From: Lewinella sp. LCG006
Lineage (GTDB): Bacteria > Bacteroidota > Bacteroidia > Chitinophagales > Saprospiraceae
Direction: 5' to 3'
Assembly: GCF_040784935.1 (NCBI RefSeq)
Contig: NZ_CP160680.1
Span: 3,628,501 to 3,692,500, forward strand
Length of the DNA stretch: 64,000 nt
A model generated the notes under the pieces. That model ran no database searches, was not told where the DNA came from, and was given only the letters and a program-made list of their open reading frames with translations. Of the stretch, positions 25,721-34,761 are shown one piece after another. Every line of letters starts with the position of its first letter. Within the stretch, counting starts at the first letter, position 1. The translations under genes were made by a program, and so were the position numbers.

Positions 25721-26836
25721 ATGACGATCATTACCGCTAATAACGACCTATTATCAGCTTACACCAGCAATGAGCTGGTGCACGAAGCGTTGCGAGCTTA
25801 CACTCAAAATGCTTTTAGGGTACCTGGTGGGCGGGTTTGGGCCGGAAAAGCCTTAGCGGATGAGCCTCACATTGCTACCTGGAAGAAATACCTGAAGGAA
25901 GCTGAGGAAGAGGGCGTCTATGCTTGCCTTCGTCGTCATTTGGTACAATTTCAGTTTCCGATACAGGCACAAATCAGCGAAACGATAGCTTATGGACAAG
26001 CTACCCGCCGGGGTGAAAGCACTACATCCATGAAGGAAGCCACTGGCTTAGGATTGGAATGTGCAGAGGGACTGGAGCTGTTTTTATACGAGTCTATCGC
26101 GGGGTGTATCCCGGTGATAGTTACTGCTCATCGGGAGGACTTTAAGTCGATCGTTCAGGCGCTTTGCAATCGTAATGAACCATGTTCATTGCCTGATTCG
26201 ATGGGGGCGGTATTGGTTCGCGGCCTCAATAATTGGGATAGGGTAAGACAGGTAAAGCAAGTCGCCGCTCTGGGGCAGATTGCTGGCGATTGGCGACAAC
26301 AGCGCGAATTGTACCAGGATAGTATTATTGTTCTGAGCCGAATTCCTTACAGCAATGTTCCAGCGGAAGCCCTCGGTTTAAAAGAAGAAGATTGGCTGGA
26401 AAAGTCGCTGCAAATCCGTTTGGCGCACGAGTGTGCACATTACTACACGCTGCGGCAATTCGGCAGCATGAGCGTCAATATGCACGATGAACTGATCGCT
26501 GATTATCTCGGTATTTGTAGTGTCTGCCCCACATTTACCGCTGATTGGTTTTTGCGGTTTATCGGCCTGGAGAATTATCCTGTTTGTCGACCGGACGGAC
26601 GTTTGCACAATTACCTCGGTACGCCTTCTCTTTCCGCGCCAGCCCTTGGAGTATTGCAAACCATTCTCTTTCGGGCCGCCCATCACGTAGCGATCTTTGA
26701 CGAGCAGATCGGAACTCGCCAGGATCCGCAGCGCCTAGCTCGTCTCAACACCCTTTGCCGGCTGAACCTCCTGGAAATGGCCGCCCCTAACGGTGTCGGT
26801 CGATTACTTGACGACTATCATAATTCACAGCACTGA
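25721..26836 (+). CDS. HExxH zincin-like protein of unknown function in the peptide locus
   Basis: 371 residues, cytoplasmic by appearance. The motif LAHECAHYYTLRQFGS gives His236, Glu237 and His240, and Glu257 in MHDELIADYLGI is well placed as third zinc ligand, the gluzincin arrangement. The N-terminal half has no recognised domain (ETIAYGQATRRGESTTSMKE). The gene is tightly packed between the ABC gene (4-base gap) and the cyclase gene (1-base overlap), so it belongs to the system. It could trim precursors or exported peptides, or be a regulatory protease. I believe similar proteins occur in cyanobacterial NHLM loci, but this is from memory. Confidence 0.75.
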   Translation: MTIITANNDLLSAYTSNELVHEALRAYTQNAFRVPGGRVWAGKALADEPHIATWKKYLKEAEEEGVYACLRRHLVQFQFPIQAQISETIAYGQATRRGESTTSMKEATGLGLECAEGLELFLYESIAGCIPVIVTAHREDFKSIVQALCNRNEPCSLPDSMGAVLVRGLNNWDRVRQVKQVAALGQIAGDWRQQRELYQDSIIVLSRIPYSNVPAEALGLKEEDWLEKSLQIRLAHECAHYYTLRQFGSMSVNMHDELIADYLGICSVCPTFTADWFLRFIGLENYPVCRPDGRLHNYLGTPSLSAPALGVLQTILFRAAHHVAIFDEQIGTRQDPQRLARLNTLCRLNLLEMAAPNGVGRLLDDYHNSQH

Positions 26837-29007
26837 TGAGAAAGGAAATACTTCACGAAATCAACGATATTCTGGGCAATATCACCCTCGCACTGCGCGC
26901 GCGCCGGAGTACTGTTTTTTTAGTCAATGAGGAGAGTGGCACCTTGGATAGCCTTATCTCGCAAGGTATACGGAACAATCTGATTTCCATGCCTCTGAAC
27001 TGTGGTATTGCGGGCCATTGTGCCGGAACGGGGAAGGCAATGATCGTGAATGATGTTAGTAAGAGCGAGCATTTTAATAACTATTTTGATACCATCACTG
27101 GATTCAAGACCCAGAAAGTGATTTGCGCCCCTCTTCTGACGGACTCGGGCCGGGTAGTTGGTGTGATCCAGACGCTCAACAAGATTGCCGCCGATTTCGA
27201 CCAGCATGACCTTACGGTGTTGAAAAGCTTTGCTGATGCCATTTCACTGGCCATCAAGAATGCCCAATTGTATGCTTCCGCAGAAACGATCAAGAACAAT
27301 ATCGCGACGCTGCTGAAAGTATCGTCGTCTATCAATTCCGAACTCGACCTGGGCAGTCTGATTCAGCTGATTATCGAGAAAGCCTCAGAAATTACTCAAT
27401 CAGATCGCAGTAGTTTCTTTCTGTTGGATAAAGAAAAGAATGTACTATGGACCAAGTACGGTGAAGGTCTCGACGGACGGATTATCAAAACTCGGCAGGG
27501 GCTGGCTTACCACGTGGCCATGACGCAGCAACCACTGATTGAGAATAATCCCTACGGGAATGTTCATTTCGATAAATCGGTGGATGCGAAGTTTGGTTAC
27601 GTCACCAAATCTATCATCAGTATTCCGGTCTTCAGCTCTTCACGCGAAGTGATTGGGGTGATCCAATCCATTAACAAAAAAGGCGGACTGTTTACCACTA
27701 AAGATCTGTTCGTACTCAATGGTTTTGCGGCGCAGATCAGCATTGCTATTCAGAACTCTACGCTCTTCGAGGAAATCAATAATATCAAAAACTACCTGGA
27801 TGTACTCTTTGAAAACCTCGAGAACGGCATCCTCACCATTGATAAAGCTGGGATCGTAAAGACGGTCAACCGCCGCTTCTGCGATATCCTGGGGATGGAG
27901 TCGACGGATTTGATCGGCAAGTACTATAAAAAGCTGGCACAAGATCACTTTACCTTCTTCGACTATAGTGAATATACCTTCCATTCGGGAGAAAAATTTG
28001 AGAAGTATAACATCGAAAGTCTTGATACCCGCAATAAAAAATTGGTGCTGAATTTCAATGCACTACCAATGAAGAGTAAAGACGGTGAGAATATCGGTGT
28101 CATCAATGTCATCCATGATATAACCTCGGAGGAGCGAGTAAAGACCAACCTCAACCGTTATCTGCCCCAGCATGTCATCAACGAGATCATCAATAAAGAT
28201 GACCTCTCACTCTTCAATGGGGAATACAAAAAGTGCAGTATCCTCTTTAGTGACATCCGTAATTTTACCTCCCTGACCGAGTGCTTGGAAGCCATCGAAG
28301 TCGTCAACTTTTTGAATGATTATTTTGATGTTATGGTTGGCTCTATTTTCGAACACAATGGCGTATTGGACAAGTTGATCGGTGATGCCGTGATGGCTAC
28401 TTTCGGCATTCCTTATAACAGTGATGCTGATGCTGTTAATGCTATTCACACAGGACTGGATATGATCGCTAACCTTAGTAAGGTAGGAGACATCAAACAA
28501 CTCCAATTCCAGTTAGGGATGGGTATTGGTATAGCTACAGGTAACGTGATCGCGGGTAATATCGGCTCCACCAAACGCTTCGAATACACCGTGATCGGCG
28601 ATGCCGTCAACCTGGCCGCCCGGCTGGAAAGCCTTACCAAATTCTACGGCCTTAACATGCTCATCTGTGATAAGACGGCCCAAGATATAGTGGCGTATTA
28701 TCGCTGTCGCGAAATCGATTGTATCAAAGCCAAAGGTAAGCAGGAGCCTGTCACTATCTTTACTGTTGTAGGGCGACAGACAGAGGAGCTATCAAGGGAA
28801 GAGACCCTGTTTCTCGATTTCTACGCCCAGGGTTTAGCGGCTTATCGCGCTCAGCGATTTACGGTTGCGCTAAAGGAGTTTAAAAAGGGACTCCTATTCT
28901 TTCCCGATGATCATCCTTCCCTCATCATGATCGACCGCTGCGAGCAATTTCTTCATCATCCACCCGAGGAAAATTGGAATGGAACCTGGGCTTTTAGTCA
29001 AAAGTAA
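26836..29007 (+). CDS. GAF-GAF-PAS class III adenylate cyclase
   Basis: 723 residues: GAF domain (about 8-145), second GAF (about 165-315), PAS (about 325-435) and a class III cyclase domain (about 460-650). Metal-binding Asp473 (SILFSDIRNFT) and Asp517 (KLIGDAVMATFG) are present, as are Lys513 and Thr585 (YTVIGDAVNLAARLES), the pair typical of bacterial adenylate rather than guanylate cyclases. No membrane helix. It should make cAMP in response to ligands of the GAF/PAS domains. The start overlaps the HExxH gene stop by one base, placing the cyclase in the export operon. A short helical C-terminal tail (about 655-723) resembles a TPR unit (AQGLAAYRAQRFTVALKEFK). Confidence 0.93.
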   Translation: MRKEILHEINDILGNITLALRARRSTVFLVNEESGTLDSLISQGIRNNLISMPLNCGIAGHCAGTGKAMIVNDVSKSEHFNNYFDTITGFKTQKVICAPLLTDSGRVVGVIQTLNKIAADFDQHDLTVLKSFADAISLAIKNAQLYASAETIKNNIATLLKVSSSINSELDLGSLIQLIIEKASEITQSDRSSFFLLDKEKNVLWTKYGEGLDGRIIKTRQGLAYHVAMTQQPLIENNPYGNVHFDKSVDAKFGYVTKSIISIPVFSSSREVIGVIQSINKKGGLFTTKDLFVLNGFAAQISIAIQNSTLFEEINNIKNYLDVLFENLENGILTIDKAGIVKTVNRRFCDILGMESTDLIGKYYKKLAQDHFTFFDYSEYTFHSGEKFEKYNIESLDTRNKKLVLNFNALPMKSKDGENIGVINVIHDITSEERVKTNLNRYLPQHVINEIINKDDLSLFNGEYKKCSILFSDIRNFTSLTECLEAIEVVNFLNDYFDVMVGSIFEHNGVLDKLIGDAVMATFGIPYNSDADAVNAIHTGLDMIANLSKVGDIKQLQFQLGMGIGIATGNVIAGNIGSTKRFEYTVIGDAVNLAARLESLTKFYGLNMLICDKTAQDIVAYYRCREIDCIKAKGKQEPVTIFTVVGRQTEELSREETLFLDFYAQGLAAYRAQRFTVALKEFKKGLLFFPDDHPSLIMIDRCEQFLHHPPEENWNGTWAFSQK

Positions 29008-29101
29008 GGAGCAAGTTGCTGCTGTGTGCCCCCTGGCCGAGGTTGGTGACGGCGATTCTTTAGGCTTGGTCAGCTATGTATGGTACAAGGCCTGCCAATG
29101 A
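28979..29101 (+). CDS. possible 40-residue small protein overlapping the cyclase 3' end
   Basis: ATG at 28979, 29 bases before the cyclase stop, reads 40 codons to TGA at 29099-29101 (starts MEPGLLVKSKEQVAAV, ends VSYVWYKACQ). The stop overlaps the ATG of a second small frame by four bases. No family recognised; the nested ATGA arrangement is the only support. Confidence 0.25.
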   Translation: MEPGLLVKSKEQVAAVCPLAEVGDGDSLGLVSYVWYKACQ

Positions 29102-29563
29102 AACCGCTTATTGAGCAAAAGCAAGGGGTTTCCACTGTACGCTTCCTAATCAGCGCAACCATGATTTACTCAAGCGTTGCCGGCTTGTTGGAGAAGCTGG
29201 AGCAATATGATTTTCATAAGCTATTGAATTGGTCAAATGGTTAAACCTTTGACTCCCCCCCTTTTTTCCGAAACACAGCTGACAGTTCTCACTACTATAT
29301 GCCGTCTTTTCCCGGAGATAAGCTTATTTTGCGGTCACTTCGGCCTAGCGATGTGCAAGGGTGGCCCTGCTTTGGCAGGGACAGACAGCGCACCTGACTT
29401 AAATCGGGAGCGCTGGCCGATCCACTTGGTGGCGGAGAGCCCTGAAACGCCGTGCCGACGGGCAGTCAGGTAGCGGCCCCGCCCTTCAGGGGGCGAGAGC
29501 AGTCCCCAACAAAAGATCCAATCACCTTTTACCAATATTGTCAGAAAATCATAACCAACCCGT
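29008..29563. other. intergenic region after the peptide locus, GC-rich structured segment
   Basis: 556 bases. After the two small frames, 29340-29510 is clearly GC-richer than its surroundings and folds into several small hairpins: CCCTGC/GCAGGG (29365-29370 with 29375-29380) and GCCC/GGGC near 29480-29493. No tRNA or known RNA fold was recognised. It may be a repeat element or the end marker of the locus. Confidence 0.4.
29098..29244 (+). CDS. possible 48-residue small protein
   Basis: ATG 29098 to TAA 29242-29244. The product begins MKPLIEQKQGVSTVRFLISA, has a short hydrophobic stretch and an amphipathic LLEKLEQYDFHKLL. It overlaps the preceding small frame by ATGA. No family recognised; could be chance. 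Confidence 0.25.
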   Translation: MKPLIEQKQGVSTVRFLISATMIYSSVAGLLEKLEQYDFHKLLNWSNG

Positions 29564-32500
29564 ATGAGAACGCTATTACTTTGCTTGCTTTTTAATGCTT
29601 TTACCGTTTTGGCTTTTGCCCAGACAGAGGCTCCTTACGGAGCACCTACGCAGGAGAACTTGCCGCACTGGGTACAGCTGATGTATGCCGATAATCCTGA
29701 TGTGGGAGCGGTGTTGGATGCTTTTTATGTGTATTACGATACCCATCCGTTTGTGAAAAACGGGCATACGCAATACCTCAAGCGAATGCTGCGGGAGCGG
29801 GAGACTTACGCTTTCCAGATGAATAACCCCGAGCTGACGGCTGCTGAGCGGCAAGCCCTGAAAACGGCGGAACAGCGCTATCTGGAACAATACCAACAAC
29901 AGCAGGCTGGCCGTTCGGGCAACTGGATCAGTATCGGCCCACACGATTGGGACCACGATGCGGGTGGGCGTAGCTATGCCCCCGGGGCGGCCCACGTATA
30001 TACGATAGAGCAAAGTGCTTCGGATGCCGACCTGATGTACGCAGGAACCGCCACGGCCGGCCTGTGGAAAAGCACCAACCGGGGCAGTTCCTGGACGAAC
30101 GTAACCCTGGACCTGGTGGCCAATGAAGTGTATGCTGTGGAGATCGATCCCACAGATAATGAGCGAGTATACGCCGGCATGATGGGCAGTATCTACCGGA
30201 CCACCGATGGTGGCATGACCTGGACACCAACGGGCGATGCCAGTTTTCAGGCGCAAGACCTGTTTACAAAAGATATAAAAATCGCTCCCGGCAGTGCTGC
30301 GCTCTGGGCAGCTACCAACGACGGCCTGTACCGATCTACGGATAATGGTGACAACTGGACAGAGATGCTGTTTGGCGACTTTCAGGAGATCGAGTTTCAC
30401 CCCGTCAACAGTGAAGTGATGTATGTGATTCGCCAGACGGGCAGCCGAACGGAATTTTATCGTTCCATTGACGGTGGTCTTACTTTCTTGTTACAGAGTG
30501 GTGGCTGGCCTGTACCCAGCGGTGGAGCGGAAAATAAACGCGCAGAGATAGCGGTGACCCCAGCAGCACCCAACAAGGTGTATGCCTTGCTGACGGGTCA
30601 AGTGAATGGTGGCAGTGGCCTGTACGGGGTGTACGTGAGTGAAGATCAGGGTTCGACCTGGACCTTTAGCTGCTGCGGTGACCAACCCGGCGGACCGGCC
30701 AGTCTGGACAACATCAATATGATGGCCTGGGCCGATGATGGTACGGATGATGGCGGACAGTATTACTACGATCTTGCGCTGGCGGTATCGCCCACGGATG
30801 CGGATCAGGTATTTGTAGCGGGGGTGAACTTGTGGGTATCGAACGATGGTGGCAACACCTTTACCTGCCCGGCAAAGTGGAGCCACTCTTACAAGCCCAA
30901 CTATGTACACGCCGATATTCACGATGTCAATTACTACCCCAACGGCGACTTGTGGGTGGCCAATGATGGAGGGATCTTTTATTCTACCGATGGTGGCGAA
31001 AATTTTGACCGGAGTATGCTGGGCATTGCGGGTTCTGATTTCTGGGGCTTTGGCCTGGGTTTCAACAATGACGAGTTGATGATCGGCGGTGCTTATCACA
31101 ATGGCACCCTCGTAAAAAACGGCAATGTATACATCAATGACTGGGCTTGTATCGACGGTGGTGATGGCGTAGGTGGAGCGGTGAACCCCATTCGGGAAGA
31201 CCAGGTGTACAGCAACTACAATATCAAGCAAATGCCCGCCGACCGTACGGTTGCTCCCATCACACGGAACTATGCCATGCAGCCCTCGTGGACCTACGTA
31301 ACCGGGCGATTTAGCCAGATTGAATTTGCCAGCGATAATTACAATGTCCACTATTTTGGTAATGGCAATGGGCTTTACAAAACCGAAGACGATAACCGCA
31401 GCGTATCACAGCTCTACGATTTTGGTGAAGAAGTAGGAGATGTAGAAGTGGCCTGGACAGACCCACAAACGATGTACGTGACGACCTTCCCGGATTATTG
31501 GGGCCCTAAAAAGATCTACCGCACCACGGATGGTGGACTGAGCTGGACCAATATCACGCCGCCAGCCACCGCCAGTAGCGGTGTGCCCTATGATGTGGAA
31601 GTGAGCTACAATGATGCACAAGTGATTTGGGCCGCAAGAATTGGACGCTCTACGGGAGATGCCAATAAAATTATGCGCTCTGATGATGGTGGAACTACCT
31701 GGTACGACATCAGTAGTGCCACCTTGGCGGGAGAAGAGCTGACCAATGTGATCACCCAGCGCGGTACCGACAATCAGTTGTATCTGGGGACGACGCGTTC
31801 GGTGTACCAAAGCCCTACGGGCAATGCCGGATGGGAGCTTTTTGCGGATGGCTTGCCCGCCAGTGCCCGCTCGCGCCAGTTGGCGATCAGCTACCGCAAC
31901 GGGACGCTATTTAACGCTACGAACCGGAGTGTGTGGAAATCGGATCTGGCGCAGCCTAGTGCCGTGACGGCACAGATTGCGGTGGACAAATATTTTTCGG
32001 GCTGTATTCGGGATACCTTCCGATTTGCGGATCACTCGACAGCACCCATGGATGCTACCTTTGTCTGGGAATTTCCGGGTGCGAGTTGGGTGAGTAGTAC
32101 CAGTGATCGCAACCCACTGGTGGTTTACAGTGCGGAGGGGAACTATGATGTAAGCTTGACGATAGACGGGGTAACGCAGACCTTGGCGGCATTTATTGAA
32201 GTAGGAGACGATTGTAGTGCGCAAATTGAAGCGGGACAGTCGCTGGTGTGTGCTGGCGAGAATGGACATTTTATTTCCTCCAACTCCTTGGATGTGACGA
32301 CGAATACGATGACTTTGATGGCATGGATTTATCCAGAGGGTGTACAGGATAATTACACCGGCCTGATTTTTAACGATGCTACGGCAGCGGGGATGAACCT
32401 ACGAGCAGATAACGAACTGGGTTATCACTGGCCCGGAGGTAGTACGCACTGGGCGTGGAGCAGTGGCCTGCGGGTGCCGGAGAATGAGTGGTCGTTTGTG

Positions 32501-33598
32501 GTGATGGTGATCACGCCGGAGCAAGTGACGATGTATCTGAACGAACAAGAGGTGACGCGAACCTTTGGTACGCCGGTGGAAGCTGCCTTTTGGGGGAATT
32601 TCAGGATTGGCACTTACCAGGGCTGGACTTCGCGCAATTTCCGTGGCCAAATTGATGAAGCCGTGATTTGGAACCGGGCCCTGGATCGGGACGAAATCCG
32701 CAGCTGGCGGCACCTTACCAAGCAGCAGCAAGTGAACCCTGAGCATGAGCTGTACGACGAAACATTGTTGGTGTATTACCAATTCAACGAATTCAGTGGA
32801 CCAGTATACGATCGGGCCAACGATAATCACGGAATATTGTGGGGAGTAGCTGCGCGGACCGCTTCTACAGCGCCGATTGGCGACGGCAGCAGTAGCAAAC
32901 AAATGGTTGCTGGCGCAGGAAGTTACGCTTTTGTTGAAGAAGGACTAACGCTTGATTTTCCTGAGGAGGGCATTTACCCCAATGAAGAAGTAGTAGTGAC
33001 AAGACTAAACAACCAGCCGACGATCTTGCCGGAAAATGCCTTACCCACGGAGCAGTACTGGATCGTAAACAACTACGGCCCACACCTCTTTACGGCACTG
33101 ACACGGGTGCAGTTTGATAATATCCCGGAAGTGGATGAGAATACGGCCGTATCGCCAGAGCAGTTTATAGTGTATCAGCGGCGCGCCAATGCAGGGCTGG
33201 ATGCCTGGGATGATTATGCCGATCAGGCAGATGCTGCTGATGGCAAAGGCGGCACGTTGGTCTTCGGCCCACACGATAATAATATCATGTATCTGGGCCA
33301 GTTGGCTCTGGGTGGTGACGAGTCGCTAATCGTCGTAGATACGGAGGAAGCACCTTTAGCGGACGCTTGGGCGCGCGTATTTCCCAACCCGATTGGCGCC
33401 AATGGGCAGCTCAGAATTGAGAGCCAGCTGGCTGGGCAGAGTGTTTTCCAGTTGTTCAATGCAGAAGGTCGCTTACTGCAAACGACTCGTTTTGAGAGCA
33501 GCGTGTACTTGCGTTTAACGAGCTTGCCTGCTGGAACCTACGCTTACCGCATCGTCAACGGAGAGCAGGTGACCAGCGGGCAGTTGGTGAAGGGGTAG
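29564..33598 (+). CDS. secreted BNR/VPS10-type propeller protein with PKD, LamG and T9SS sorting domain
   Basis: 1344 residues. Signal peptide (LLLCLLFNAFTVLAFAQ). Residues about 110-800 hold many Asp-box/BNR repeats (YAGTATAGLWKSTNRGSSWT, IYRTTDGGMTWT, YRSTDNGDNWTEM, IYRTTDGGLSWTN, MRSDDGGTTWYD), the sialidase/xyloglucanase-type beta-propeller. A PKD domain (about 812-866) and a LamG/concanavalin-like domain (about 900-1045, LMAWIYPEG...) follow. The end (about 1270-1344, VFPNPIGANGQ...YAYRIVNGEQ) is a type-A T9SS sorting domain, so the protein is secreted or surface attached. Substrate unknown; carbohydrate or protein binding is possible. Confidence 0.92.
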   Translation: MRTLLLCLLFNAFTVLAFAQTEAPYGAPTQENLPHWVQLMYADNPDVGAVLDAFYVYYDTHPFVKNGHTQYLKRMLRERETYAFQMNNPELTAAERQALKTAEQRYLEQYQQQQAGRSGNWISIGPHDWDHDAGGRSYAPGAAHVYTIEQSASDADLMYAGTATAGLWKSTNRGSSWTNVTLDLVANEVYAVEIDPTDNERVYAGMMGSIYRTTDGGMTWTPTGDASFQAQDLFTKDIKIAPGSAALWAATNDGLYRSTDNGDNWTEMLFGDFQEIEFHPVNSEVMYVIRQTGSRTEFYRSIDGGLTFLLQSGGWPVPSGGAENKRAEIAVTPAAPNKVYALLTGQVNGGSGLYGVYVSEDQGSTWTFSCCGDQPGGPASLDNINMMAWADDGTDDGGQYYYDLALAVSPTDADQVFVAGVNLWVSNDGGNTFTCPAKWSHSYKPNYVHADIHDVNYYPNGDLWVANDGGIFYSTDGGENFDRSMLGIAGSDFWGFGLGFNNDELMIGGAYHNGTLVKNGNVYINDWACIDGGDGVGGAVNPIREDQVYSNYNIKQMPADRTVAPITRNYAMQPSWTYVTGRFSQIEFASDNYNVHYFGNGNGLYKTEDDNRSVSQLYDFGEEVGDVEVAWTDPQTMYVTTFPDYWGPKKIYRTTDGGLSWTNITPPATASSGVPYDVEVSYNDAQVIWAARIGRSTGDANKIMRSDDGGTTWYDISSATLAGEELTNVITQRGTDNQLYLGTTRSVYQSPTGNAGWELFADGLPASARSRQLAISYRNGTLFNATNRSVWKSDLAQPSAVTAQIAVDKYFSGCIRDTFRFADHSTAPMDATFVWEFPGASWVSSTSDRNPLVVYSAEGNYDVSLTIDGVTQTLAAFIEVGDDCSAQIEAGQSLVCAGENGHFISSNSLDVTTNTMTLMAWIYPEGVQDNYTGLIFNDATAAGMNLRADNELGYHWPGGSTHWAWSSGLRVPENEWSFVVMVITPEQVTMYLNEQEVTRTFGTPVEAAFWGNFRIGTYQGWTSRNFRGQIDEAVIWNRALDRDEIRSWRHLTKQQQVNPEHELYDETLLVYYQFNEFSGPVYDRANDNHGILWGVAARTASTAPIGDGSSSKQMVAGAGSYAFVEEGLTLDFPEEGIYPNEEVVVTRLNNQPTILPENALPTEQYWIVNNYGPHLFTALTRVQFDNIPEVDENTAVSPEQFIVYQRRANAGLDAWDDYADQADAADGKGGTLVFGPHDNNIMYLGQLALGGDESLIVVDTEEAPLADAWARVFPNPIGANGQLRIESQLAGQSVFQLFNAEGRLLQTTRFESSVYLRLTSLPAGTYAYRIVNGEQVTSGQLVKG

Positions 33599-33682
33599 TG
33601 ACTTAGGACGTTAAAATTTCTAGTTTACCTTTTTTCGGTTTTCCAAGCATGGCGGGTTGTGCTGCGCTGCGCTTGCGGTAGT

Positions 33683-33790
33683 GCGATTCCGATTTTATCG
33701 GAATCGCGGTAGTGCTCGCTGAAGCTCGCGCGTAGCGCGACTACCGCCAACGCAGTTGGCACTCCCGCGATCCCGAGGCTTCGGGAGAGC
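33683..33790. repeat. cluster of palindromes (REP-like)
   Basis: Perfect 11-bp stem GCGATTCCGAT (33683-33693) with ATCGGAATCGC (33697-33707), loop TTT; then GCGGTAGT (33706-33713) pairing with ACTACCGC (33740-33747); then CCCGA/TCGGG near 33772-33785. GC-rich and non-coding, between convergent genes. Confidence 0.6.
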
Positions 33791-33850
33791 ACAACCGTGA
33801 GCGTTAGCGAACACTTTAAGCCAAGCGTGGAAGTAAACCATAAAGCATTT

Positions 33851-34576
33851 TCACTCCTCCATCTCCCCCTCATCAGCAAAGCTGTAGTAGCCTTTTTCAC
33901 TGATGATCAAGTGATCCAGTAAGGGGAGATCCAGTTGCTTGCCGGCCAGGAAGAGCTTGTGGGTGAGCTGGCGATCGGCCTGGCTAGGTTGGAGGTTGGT
34001 ACTGGGGTGGTTGTGGGCCAGGATGATGGACGAGGCTTTGAGCTCCAGCGCGCGCCCGAAGACGAGCTTGGCATCTACCACGGTACCGGCGCGCCCACCG
34101 GAGCTGATTTTGATACGATGGACGATGTAGTTGGCCCGATTGAGGCAGAGCATCCAGCATTCTTCGTGTTCGAGATCGGCGATCAAGGGGGCCAGGCAGT
34201 GGTAGGCATCGGCACTTTTTCGTACCTGCGGGCGATCACTCAGCGGGGTGAGCTGGCGGCGGCGGCCGAGCTCTAGCGCAGCGATGATCGTAACGGCCTT
34301 GGCTTCTCCGATACCGGGAAACTTCAGCAGGTCGGCACAGGTCTGTTTGCTGAGGGTATGGAGGTTGTTGTCAACGGCTTGGAGAATACGCTGGGCCAGA
34401 CCCAGGGCGCTTTCCTGGCGGCTACCTGAACCTAAGAGGATGGCGACCAATTCGGCATCGCTGAGTTGTTGGCGACCTTTGAGGAGGAGCTTTTCTCGGG
34501 GGCGGTCTTCTTCTGCCCATGCTGTGATGGCTAAGGAAGAAGAGGAATAGTGCTTAAAAGTTGGAATAACGGACAT
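33851..34576 (-). CDS. radC: RadC/YicR family JAB (MPN+) domain protein
   Basis: 241 residues. An N-terminal helix-hairpin-helix-like part (LLKFPGIGEAKAVTIIAALELGRR) and a C-terminal JAB domain with the metal motif in SIILAHNHPSTNLQPSQAD, corresponding to the JAMM HxH...D ligands. RadC proteins were once named for DNA repair, but their biochemical role is not settled. Length is usual. Read divergently from rnpA, with about 185 bases in between; convergent with the BNR protein across the palindrome cluster. Confidence 0.92.
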   Translation of the reverse strand: MSVIPTFKHYSSSSLAITAWAEEDRPREKLLLKGRQQLSDAELVAILLGSGSRQESALGLAQRILQAVDNNLHTLSKQTCADLLKFPGIGEAKAVTIIAALELGRRRQLTPLSDRPQVRKSADAYHCLAPLIADLEHEECWMLCLNRANYIVHRIKISSGGRAGTVVDAKLVFGRALELKASSIILAHNHPSTNLQPSQADRQLTHKLFLAGKQLDLPLLDHLIISEKGYYSFADEGEMEE

Positions 34577-34761
34577 GGTATAGCATTAGCTTTTTAAAGC
34601 GAAGAATAAATAAGATGCTTACCCGGAACTATAAAGAATGGAAGAAGACTTGGTCGTGATCCGTTTCCGTGTGTTGATGTGCGCGTCAATCCGAACCTTC
34701 AGCGGCTCGGCTTCCCCAAAGATAAGGAAAAATTAACGACAGGATACCTATCTTCGCTCCT

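Noticed and set aside
29237-29473. 78-codon frame in the GC-rich intergenic segment
   Set aside because: The DNA folds into hairpins and the translation has no domain pattern; its stop and composition fit non-coding structure.
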